From: Pyxicephalus adspersus
Taxonomy: Eukaryota > Chordata > Amphibia > Anura > Pyxicephalidae
NCBI RefSeq assembly: GCF_032062135.1
Contig: NC_092859.1
Coordinates: 38,501,458-38,565,457, forward strand
Length of the DNA: 64,000 nucleotides
Direction of reading: 5' to 3'
In this document: positions 39,601 to 51,600 of the stretch, one piece after another
Layout of the letters: every line of letters begins with the position of its first letter
Numbering within the stretch: the first letter of the stretch is position 1
The notes under the pieces: generated by a model
Told to the model about the DNA's origin: nothing
Database searches by the model: none
What the model saw: the letters and a program-made list of their open reading frames with translations, nothing else
Position numbers and translations under genes: made by a program

Positions 39601-42600
39601 AGCACACTGTGCATTACATAATCCATTCCTCTGTACACTGCAGTATGTTCTCCTGCCCCTTGAATGTGGGGCTCATTTTTGTGACACTTAAGCCCTGTGT
39701 GTCGTGTTCCTCTTACCCCTGAACCTTGTGTGTTAAATTCTCCTGAAATCTGTGCATTAGGTACTTCAGAATCCTACACTCTGTGGATTTTGTACTCTGA
39801 CCCCTGCACTCTGCATATTATTCTATCCTGATCTGTGAGTATAGTTTTTCCATCATGTGAACCAGAAATATATTTTTTAAGGGACTCTGTGCATATGTTG
39901 AGTAGACTGAAATGGAAAAAAAAATGTACCAATCATTACTATTAAGTAGACATGGGCGAACTTACTGAAAAGCACACTACAAGGTGTTAATTTTGTATAA
40001 CTGCATATGCCTATTGCAAGGTTGGCAGGACTGCTAAATAAATGTTAACAAAGAATAACAAAGCAGAACATAAAAAGAATGTGCAATATAAAAGTGCCTC
40101 TGCTTTGAAAACCTGAGACATTTTGTTCTGCAGTAGCTGAAAAGGAATATCATATTGATTCATTTTTTCTTCTCCAAAGAATGTGGTCTTTTTATTAAAA
40201 ATCTAATTGAAAAACCTTGTATGTTAGCAGAACCAGGTGTGTGTTGAAGAAACAAATAGGAAAGAATTTAAATAAAATTTAAAAAAGTAGCACAATCAAT
40301 ACCAATACAGCTAGCTATTTAATAGAAGAAGGGTACTTAGAAGATTAGTTTTGTTTTTGGCACTGAGAAAGTCCAAGAGAATTATAGTAACAATTATTGA
40401 ATAAAATTAGGAAATAAATAATTTGGATTTTAAATGTAACCTTTTAAAAAGAATGTGAAAAATAAAAGAAAGCTAGTGTTGATTCCTTTGCTGAACTACT
40501 TCTGTCTTTCTCTTTCTTTGGTACCTTTGATTCACTGAACCTAAGCAGGTTTGTGGAAGTGTGATGTGAATCTACAGATGTATTTCAGGTTGGTGAACCA
40601 GAAAGTATTGTAGCAGTTGGATCAGTTGGAGATGCCAGCATGGTACTCCATGTACATCTTTTCGTATAGGTTTAATTTTACATAAAATCTGCAGAACTAC
40701 TTTTAAGAATCCACGATCAGGCCACTCATTATTGCAGAAAGGGGTAGACGATGTCCCCTCCTTCCTGCCTACTCTATCTGTTAAAAGCTAAGCTTCTCAG
40801 GTTCAGCTCTGTTTGCCAGGATACCCGACCATCCCAGCTTCCCCCTGCACCTTCCAGGAATGAATGAGTTACACTATCCCAGCCTGGCCAATAAAGATGG
40901 CCAAAGATCGTCTTCATAAAAAGACAAAAATGACGACGGGGACAGGTGAGTATTCCAGGTTTAGTTCCTCTTTAAAATTACCATGTCCACAGTGGACTGT
41001 GGGTAATAAAAAATCCCACATTGACAACTAACAAAAGTAGTCACCTTCCTCTGCTCCCTCCTACAAGAAGTGTGTGATTTATAGGCTTAGTCAATGCTGG
41101 TTGGAGAGATCAGGTCTGCTGGTAGGGAGAACCAATTTGTCAAGACAAAAACTATAATGACTTTATTGCTTCCTCTTGGAATTTTTTTGAAGGTAATTGT
41201 TCACCTGGTTAAGTTCTAACAAGTGCTTACCTGCTATGAAAGGTTCAAGAGAATGTGGAATAAAGAAGGAAAAGACAGTTTGAATTCATAATTCAATGGA
41301 AAATTATAGTCTTCATTAATTTGCATTTTACACTATTGTTCATTGCCTGGGGACTCTCAAAGACTTTATTTAGACTACAAGCATTGTGTTTAGTGATGTC
41401 AAAGTGTTAAGAGGCTGGATCGGGGACAGGTGAGTAAATAAGACTGGTATGGGAGGTTACAGTATAGGTGGAACAGTTACAAGTGTTATAGTTTAATAAA
41501 TTTTTTTTTTTTATAAGAGCCTAAAATTCTATGGGTATTGAAAACTTTCTCAAACACTGGGCCTCACCTTATAAAGATTTTAACCCTTTTCATTGTACCA
41601 ACCTAAAGGAAACGTAGTGTCTTTATTGTCATATATGTTTTGTGGATTTCTTCTTAATACCTGTCCTGTCAAACCCCATCCAGCAGGACATAAAATAAAG
41701 AGAAAATGTTCTTAACAGAAAACGCAGACAGCAGTAAAAAGAGATGGGGTTCTACCATTGCTCCACAGTTAATGAATTTTTCGGTCTTGTATGCCTCATG
41801 ATTTGGTCTGGTGATTTACCGCGAAAGAGAGCCACATTATAACAGTAAATGCCTTTTGTTTCCTAAGGAGGGTGATCTGATGTGAAGCCACAGGGGAGAG
41901 GAACGGAGAAAAGCGATTAGCTCTGTAGTGATTTGTTTGCAGTGAAGAGCCTTAATAGCCTGAAAGGGCTTGCTGGAGATACATCATGACAGCACTATTT
42001 TAACACAGCTCACCACAATGAGTTTAAAAATGGCTTTAGCAGTAGATCAGAGGAGAAAGGATAGAGAGGCTTCCTCAGAGCAGGTATTTCTCTAGCAGTG
42101 TCCTACTGTACCTAGTGATAAATCTTACTCTGCTGGACATTCTAGTTTTTAATGCTTAAGTTGTCTTTATCAAAGGAAAACATCATTTAAAAATATTTCT
42201 GGGATGATAATGAGCATGATAAGCATAATGTAAATTAATTTTTTCTAATGCAAATTTTTAAAATCTAGTTTCAGTGAATAATTTTATTTATAAAAGTGTA
42301 ACTCTGATTCCCCACCATAGAAAAAAACTCCAATCCCATGCGGCTCCATTTCTTTGCACCTCCACCCCCATGGTTTAATCATTTTATTTAGTTGAGAGAC
42401 TAGGAAAAGTTTAGAAGGCTTGTAAAGGATTGCAATCTGTATTCTTTTGGGAAGATAACCTTTCATGCTTTTTTCATAGATACATTAGAAAGTGAAATTT
42501 CTCCAAAGTGAGAACCTTACCTAGACCATTATCATCACAGTATGTGTTTTTCCCTTCTGTTCCAGTTCTAATGACAACTAAAAATTTGGAATCCCCCAAA

Positions 42601-45600
42601 ACGATCCATACACAGTGCTACCAAGGCAAATAGAGAGGTTGACAGCAAAACCAAAAAGGAAAACATGAGAAAAGGAGAAATCCATTGAAATAGATCAAAT
42701 CTATCGACTCCTCCCTGCCTTATTCATAACAAAATATAGTCTTGTGCTCAAATACATTAAAATTTGAGTGTATTCCATGCAGTCAGGTGATGATTGCTGT
42801 GCAGAGTTCATATGCTTGCCATTAAAGCAAAAGTCCATGACAACTAGGGATGACCGAGAAGGCCTCTGACAATCTCGCGAAAATTTCCTCGAACTTCCGG
42901 TCTGTGGTGCTGGAAGTGGTAGGAAGGTAGACGGTAAATAATGCTAGTTTGCCTCAGTCTTACAATACTTAGCTGAAAAATTAGGCAAAGGCAATGGTAC
43001 CTATCAGTGTGGCAGTACTGGGGGTTTTCATCTGAAGTTTGTTGGCCTCCCAGAAGCAGCAGAAATTAAAAGTATTTTGCTAGCTGGCACAATGGCAAGC
43101 ATGACATTGGGGATGAATGCCACCCCTGTACATTGCGATAACTAGCGGAAAAATTCAACCAAGACAGGCTCAGCTGACAGGGTGTTGGTGATAGCCAGCC
43201 AGAAACTCAGCACAGAAGCAGTGTGGGTTCACAGAGGCATCTTAGTTGGCCAGTGAGTCCTTGTGTCAGTCAATCAGTGACATCTGCAGTGGGGGTATGA
43301 TAGTTGTTAGTAACCCACCTTTCGTTCATTTTCAAAAAAAAGTGAGGCGATTGACATTTTCCGGCGACAGTCATGATCGGTTGTCCATGACCACTCCGCC
43401 AGCAGCCGTCAACACCACCACCACCAGCCAGAAAAGAGCCAAAGTAATCGTGCATCATACGCTTCATCCATTCTCAATGGTTATGCCCCCACACTTCACT
43501 TGTTTGAGGTGACTGCATCAGGTTTCACCAGGCATCCAGAAAATCCCCCCTGCCTTGGCCTAGACTTTTGGATGTGTGCGGCCTCCTGCCACTACTGCTG
43601 CTGCTGCTGCTACAGGTAGAGGCAGTGTCCGCAGACCTTCTCACACAGCCGGTCGCATAGTAGTCTGCTCAGGCGGGCCACCTTTTCTTTCTCTTGCGCC
43701 GGGTTGGGTAGAAACAGTGACATTTTGTCTTTGTACCGGTGATCCAGAAGGGTGGCCAGCCAGTAATCATCCTAATTTTTGATTTAACAGATGCGGGGGT
43801 CCCTCTGTAGGCATCGCAACATGTGGACACACATATGAAAGAGGGGTTCCCTGGGCCCATCCTCCTCTTGTCCCTCAGTAGGCGCCAAAACATCTTCCTC
43901 CTCATCACCTACCTCCTCCTCTTCAAGCTGCAGCTGTTCCTGTTGTTCCATCGGCCACACAATGCCTGGGGCGTGACAGCACAAAAGTGGTTTGGATAGG
44001 TCCTGTCCAGCAGCCCCAACATGGTCTCCCTCATCCTCATCATCATCATAACCATCTTCCTCCACCTCCTCCTCTTGGAACTTCTGATGCTGGCCAGTGT
44101 CCCTTCCTGCCCCGCCTGATTCTGGCTCTGCGCTATGGAGTGTAATGTCACCCTCATCCTCCTCCCTGCTTTCTTCCCCTCCTCTCACATTGCCACCTTC
44201 AATTAGGCCACACAGGGTATTATCTAGCAAAAAGATGATGGGTATGACGTTGTTCCAGCCTGACTGCTCCTGACTCACAACTGGTCACTGGTAAAATAGC
44301 TCAGTAGTGTGGCTCTACAAAGGACCCAGCTGCCTCCATGCACCACTGGAGCATGTGCAGCATGAAGTTCATGCTGCACACTGGAGCATGTGCAGCATGA
44401 AGTTCCATCCAGTCACCAGTGTCACCAATCAATCTATGCCGTGGCAGCCTCTGTTGGCGCTGGATCATGCTAAGCACCGCGGCGGCAGTAGGGGATTGGC
44501 GGACATGGCTGCAGATGAAGCGAGCCTGTCTCCAGTCCTGGGTACATGCGGAGGAACTTCTGCTCCACTAGGTTCAGTACGTGGGCAAAGCAGAACACGT
44601 GTTATGCGCAGAGCGGCCATAGGGTTAGCCCCGTTGTCGCACACTATGTTGCCTGTTGTGAGCCGGGAGGACTTCAGCCAAGCCTCAACCTCTCTGTGCA
44701 AAGCAGACAAGAGTTCTCTGGCGCCGTGACTTTTCTCTTCTAAAGATACCAGTTTCAGCACTGCCTGACAACGCATGTGCTTGAGGGAGCCATAGTGGCG
44801 TGCCCGCTTAACCACAGTGTCCTCTGCTGCTGACTTTCAGGAGGAGTGTCGAAAAGAGAGGGGTTGACGGTAGAAGGAATGGAGTATGAGGAGTTTGCAC
44901 AGTCCATCAGGTCACGGAAGGGAGCCGAGTCCACAATGCTGTACGGCAGTAGCTGCAAGGTCAATAGTTTGGCTAGATGAGAATTGAGTTCAATGACTGT
45001 TTTGTTGGTTGGGCCCATAGCCGATTGCTTGTGCAGAACTCCGGTAGAATGGGCTGGGAACTAGGGGAGCTGAAGGGGTCACTAGAGTACCATCTAGCTG
45101 CAACAAACGTTGTCTGATGCCACAAAACCTGCAAGCAGAGCTGATAACTTCCTTGCCTCTAGAAGTATGGCAGCCACAAACCTCCTGAGACGTACTAGCA
45201 ATGACAGTTGGAGGTGGACAAGAAAAGAGGATGACGTGGTTGCACCTCCTTCAAGAGAGCACAAGTACTGCTCCCACTTTGGTTTGTGGTTCTTGGGCAT
45301 GTGGGACAGCAGGGATGTTGTACCCAAATGTGATCCAGCCTGTCCTCTGCGGATCTGCCTGTGGCACAGGTCTTTCAGTGTGAAAAAGGACCACACTGGA
45401 GAGGTGCGTGCAACCACTCTGCTGCTTATTTTCTTTGCCTGCCTCTGCGTCTGCGGGGTGCCGTGCATCTGCTCCAGCTCTATCTCCCCCACGGTCACAT
45501 CGTCTCTTTACTGTTCCCCTGCTTGTGCCCACTTGTCTGTCTCTTCTTTGCAACTCACATAAGGCAGATTTGCAGCCCCTTCCATCCCCAGTCTGCTGCT

Positions 45601-48600
45601 GCCTTTATACTATGTCTGTTTCCGAGCTACTGCTAGCCCTTACACGCACCGCACCGGTGGTTCTCGGGTGACATCACGGTCATCATCATCCTCTTTTTCA
45701 TCTAAACCAACCCCTGCAAATGCAGCCACTGATTCAGAACCCTCGCCCAGCAAGTCCTGACCACACTCTCCAAGGATCTCAAAGTCTGCCTCCTGCTCTG
45801 AACTTCGCAAGATCCTCAGGCCATTCGTCAAACAACGTGGAAGAGTCATCTTGAGGTACAGGCACATTAGACACGCTAACATCTGTGTTTGCTCCTGTCA
45901 CGGCTGTATGATTGTATTCTGCCCTCTCAATACATCTACCAGCGTACTGGTGCTCTGCACACATCTCAAATCTGTTTGAAAACTTGTGCTGCTGCCTCCA
46001 ACAGTTGCTGCTGCTGCTGTCCTACAGTGGTGGACTCTCAGGGAGTATGCCCCCTGCCAGATGCGGCAGGTTGCCCAATACCACGCCTTCCCCTGGGTCT
46101 ACCTCTCATCTTTTACTTATTCGGGCAAAAATGCACCTGTACCAAAGGGTTTCTTGTATCTGTATTTATTTTAAAGTAAGAGAGAAATGTCACTGTACAA
46201 ATTGGTCTTCTTTGGTAAATAGGAACAGGTATCAAACACTAAAATATCTGTATTTTTTTTTACAGTAGCACAGAATATTCACTGTACCAAACAGTCTTCT
46301 TTGGTAAATAGGAACTGCAATTGATTTTTTTTAACAATATTGAATGTACAGTGTGAAAAAAGATGACTAACAGTGTCCTCACTAATACACAATATAGATT
46401 ACATTAAATGTGCTGACAATTTAACAAAACTGACTAGCTATGCATGGCACTACAAGTAGCAGCAACCACAGTTGTACCTTCAGTGCATGTGCAGTTAGTG
46501 AACAGCACCTAAGAGTATAATACACACAATATACCTTGCACTAAATCTGCTGACTGCTGACAATTTCACAAAACTGACTAGCTAGTAGCTCACGTAAAAG
46601 TAAATGCCCTATAAAACACTGAACTATGGAACTAGGAGGCACCTACACTGTCCCTGTCACACTACACGTCTCTCCCTGCGTCTATCCTATACACAGAACA
46701 CAAGATGGAGTGACTAACCCCTCCCTCCTTCCCTGTATATATATGCCTGTGCTCTGATCTCTCCTGATTTGCAGCTGGGCCTTGCTGTGCATCCTAGGAG
46801 CGAATGATTTGGCTCCCAGACGCAATTCCTGACAAAATTTTTCGCAGTTGCCGCCCCCTGGTTTTTCCCTTGTTCATTCGGCGAGAACACAACCCCATGG
46901 CTAATCACAAGGCCGTTCTCGCTTACATGTTCGGTAAGCGAGAAAGGCCCGATTCGCCACGAGATCGAATTTAAAAATCTTGCTCGCTCATCCCTAATGA
47001 CCACCTGGATTTATGAGCAATATTTGACTCAGAAGTGGAGTAACAGCCACTTTGCAAGAAGGGCAGAGAGAACAAAGTTAAAGCATGCTGTCAATCACTC
47101 TTTTAATTCATGTTTTCATAACTATACTTCAACTTGGATTTACAGAAATACTACGGACCATTCTTTTTTTTAAGGGATTTAGGGCATGTTCTCACCGGTC
47201 CCTTTGATCACACATATGCCTCTACAGGCTACCACTGCATTTAATAGAAACAAGTAGGCTGACATTGCCGAATGTACTCTGAATATGCTCTGTTAAATCT
47301 CCAAGTGGACTACAGAATCTATGGAAATGTGAGGGAGATGTTCTGAAAACATAGCATACTCCCTGCCATAGAGTGACAAGGCTGCTTCTCCATACAGTAC
47401 AGTGAGCTAGCACTGGACAGGAAGTGTGTTATTGGCAGCATTACTAGGTGAAAATAAAGTGAAAGCAAACAAATGCAGGCACCACATCTAAAAACTGACT
47501 GCATTATATTAAATTTTGTTCTTAGATATTACATATGCATTGTTGTATAAAATCTATAAATTAGCAGGATGAATATTACATGATCCAATTCTACACATTT
47601 ATATTGCACAGCCAGTAATTTTATGTTCTCCAGCTGTAAACTTTAAAGCTACCGTGATATTTTTTAATTATACGGTAATGGCATTCCAGAATAGCCCTTT
47701 ATTAATGTCTGCTCCCATTATCGGAAACCTTTGTCTGTAAGTGCATTCTCTTTGTATTGTTTGGCTAGCACAATACATGAAAAGGATTTCACTTTGGAAA
47801 GCTTCCTCCACAAATGTTTCATTAGTTTCTCAATTAGAAAAAAAAAGTATTGCAGTTTTGAATGTCTCATTGCCTAGTAATGTATTTCCAAGGTTGCTTT
47901 TTTAAAGAATGCAGAATTGGTCAAATGCATTGGCTGTGCCCTGTAGTGTGGTACTACACAAAATGTATATATTCATTGTTTGGATAGAGCAGCTATATTC
48001 TTAGAAAAAAGCTAAAAGGTTTAACAGCCATTAAGCTTCCCAATTTCCCCTTCTATAACATATTATTTTATAGCCAATGGTATAACCACTGGATCTCTGT
48101 GGTTCCCTGTGAAATACAGGCAGATCATGGCTGCTGAAGGGAGCCCATGGGGGGACTGGACATTCCTAGGCAGACTGCATTTGCACAGAAGACAGTTATA
48201 AAGCCAGGAGGGCAAAACTAAAGGCACAACTTTTTCAGATTTGTATTGAGTGACCAGGGGTACTTACCCCTGTTCATTTTTCATTGACGTCTGTGTCCCT
48301 GTCAGGAAGGTTTACTTCTTACCTTAGCTTTACCTTTAATTGTCCTGATTACCAATCCTCTAACAGAGGATTTCCCACTCATTGAAGAGGTATCCTGTTG
48401 AGCCTACAGGGCAGAAAGTGAATTTCCCAAATTAAGGACATAAAACAAATGTGAAGTTTTGTCTTTAGATAAACTTTGACATAGCTTCATGCACAGCCTC
48501 CAAGGGCAGTTTTTCATCCAACAGGTACTTAGGTTAGCACTATTAAGGTTTAAGCACTTGGAAACTTTTATGGCCAGGCCTGATTTGTTTTCAAAATCTA

Positions 48601-51600
48601 AAGTCCTGCAGTGACAGAACACTTTTGATGCTGATTAGGTAAATTATACCTAGACACAAGAACAAAATGTTAATTTATTGCAGCTTACCAGTCCTTTGAT
48701 ATGTGGTGGCTGCATTAGTCTGGCGTATTTTTCTGTTTTTTCTGGTTCTCACTCACTCACTAACTGCACTGTACGTATAGAGTAGCAGCATTTTCACCTT
48801 AGGAAAGAATACAGAACACCTCACTGTATCCTCTTCTCCATATCACAGAAAAAATGCTTTCTACTCCCAACAGATAGTTAGCAACAATGTAAATGTTCAG
48901 AATTCAGCAATGGAAACTGGTGCTTGTAAGTGCATTCTTTCTATATTGTTCTGCTATTACAATGTATAAATGGGTTTTCCCTTTACAAAACTCACTTCAG
49001 TATCTTTTATTGGCTCCTTCAGTTAGGAAATAAAATGTATTTTGTGTTGTAGTTTTTAAGGTCTCATTGCATAGTAAATGCATTTCCAAGGTCGCCTTTA
49101 TAAAGGATGCGGAATTGTGTGCATTAATCAGAATTAGTCACGGCCATGGTCATGTGATGTCATCATGCTTCAACAGCAAGCCTGATTTATTTATTGTCAC
49201 CAGATTTCTGAAAGGATCAACAGGTATATTTTTGTAGTTATTGAACTGATATAACAAAACACATTTAATAAGATATTTTGTAAACAACAAAAACAAGCGA
49301 AGTTCATTGTAATGGTTTACAAACACTTATAGCTGTGTGCTTCTGTATCTGAACAGCTGCAGCATTATCGTGCTCAGCACCTAAATATTTTCAGTAAAGA
49401 AACCGTATGCTATTTGTGGCCTTCAGGCTTAGCAAGGCATAGCTCCACAATCTGTTCTGAGCTTTTCTGGCAGCAGCTGGATTAATCGCCAAGAACGCTG
49501 TGCAGAATCAAAGAATCTCCTTCATGTTGCTGCTGGAGTACAAATTTTGTGTTACATTGCCAGCATGGTGAGCAGACGATGAGGACAAGAATATAGATTT
49601 TCTGCAAACTCCTTGTTTATATTTTGTTTTCATTGCAGGTCTCCAGTTATGGCCGGTGGATTATTCGCTGTAGACAGAAAATGGTTCTGGGAGCTCGGAG
49701 GATATGATCCTGGGTTAGAGATCTGGGGAGGAGAGCAGTATGAGATATCATTCAAGGTCAGTCCTGGGCTTACTTTTTTTATTGTAGTATTTATTTCATC
49801 TGTTAAACTTCCTTGGACTTCTAGGGTGTTTTTGTGACTGAATATTTTTTTATTTTGAGTAGAGTGGGGCTGAATGTTATCTCATGCTAGTTCTTTACTG
49901 CTGACACCAAAAGTCTGTCATCAGACTCCATTGTAAAATATAACCTTTTATGTTAATGGAAAAACATCAGAGGTATCATAACAGGCACCCACTATTGGCA
50001 TCTTCATAGAAAAAATGGATATAAAGAATTTCTATGACACACGTACCTCAGCTAAAAAGCCAAGGAAAATCACTGCTTGGTTGATGTAGATACCTCACTA
50101 GAGTTCTAGTAACAGAGCCATCTCAGTCTACAGAAAGCTGTAGCCGCATGATGACATTACAACCAGAAGTGGCAAAAAACAGCTTTAAACAAGCATTAGT
50201 TTCAGCAATGATCAGCCCCACCCACAATCAATGGGTTTGATTTGTGAAAGCTCTCCAAGGCTGGAGAGAATACACTTTCATCAGTGAACCTGGGTGATCC
50301 AGCAAACCTGGAATTGATCTGGTACGGAATTCAAAACATTTGCTAGCAAATGACTTTGAAGAAATCCATTCCAGGTTTGGATTACCCAGCTTCACTGATG
50401 AAAATGTATCCTTTTCATCCTTGGAGATCTTTAATAAATCAGGTGCAATGTCTGGCCTGTCCAGTTGCTTATACTTACTTTTCCTTTGCTTTAGCAGGGT
50501 GAAAAAAAACATATTGCTTTCAGTTGCATGGGCACATGAATGGTTTTAGACAAAATAGGACCCTGGGTAAATAGGAAGTGGGAGCCCCAACGGAACAGTA
50601 TTTCATCTGCCTGCACCCTTTTCATTTTGTTATTAAGGTCCTGGAGAAGGTGGGGGCATAGTTTGCTCCTCTCTAAATACAGCTCTGCATAGGCAATGTA
50701 CAGTTTTCCTTTAATAGGGCTAAAGAAATAAATGCACATGCTTTGATAACCCAATGTTTTAGTATAGTTAAATATTGGTGGTTGGTTTGTTAATAAACTA
50801 TTGCGCAAATAATTGGGTACAAAACCTATTCATAGACTGTAAATTGATAAAATAAGTATATGGATGTATTATGTTGTTGGGTGTCTGTACCATATCCAGG
50901 ACAAACCCCAACACTCCTATGAAATGTCATCTTATATTTTACTGTGCTAAGGGAGGAAGCTGGACTATGACAGACAGAGGCTGCCACGATGGAGCTCTGC
51001 AGTGATGCATAATTGCTGGGCCATTCAACTCATCATTCATTCCTCTTTGTAAATCCTGTGGTTTGTCAGCCCCAGTTGGAAGATGCAGAAGTTTCATACA
51101 TAAGGATTTTAAACCACAAATAATTTTCATATCCTGAAGTGTTTCAGGGAAAAGCACAACAAACACATATTGTTCCCCTCACAGCCACACTCCCTAATTT
51201 TTCTGACACCTATGAATTCTGCCTTCAGCAGCGCAGCCCCATTTGCCAGATAGAGTTACTGACTGTACCCCTTGTAATTAGTCACCCGCTGCGAGCCCCT
51301 TTGACAGGGTGGGTACAAGTCACACAGAAACAGCTCCGTTTATTGTCCTGAAATTAAGATAAAGTGGTGCAGTCATCTGTAGCTGATAGATTAATAACTG
51401 TGCTGGAATCACACGCACAGAAGGGCTGGCTGTTGGGAGGGGGCGGATGGGAACTGGGAAATGAGCGATGGCTGGGCTATGGGGGCTAACTAAGCTTATT
51501 TATTTTCATGCTGCGCTGACAGTGCTGCACAGAGCAGAAAAGACAATATATAGCAATATGTGTGATAAACAAAGGAGAGATGGGGCTACAAAACTACATG

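Larger units (their letters stand above)
38065..49638 (+). other. GALNT10: GALNT10 intron 6 (11.6 kb)
   Basis: Carries the fold-back element, a TTAAAG-family repeat, the hAT transposon and the repeat pair at 47733/48922. The 39200-40670, 41000-42830 and 47500-49630 stretches hold no recognisable gene. The 41760-42010 stretch has mixed composition and no internal match. Confidence 0.7.

Noticed and set aside
45110..45562. 150-codon + strand open frame
   Set aside because: Antisense to the hAT transposase remnant, whose BED finger blocks are on the minus strand.
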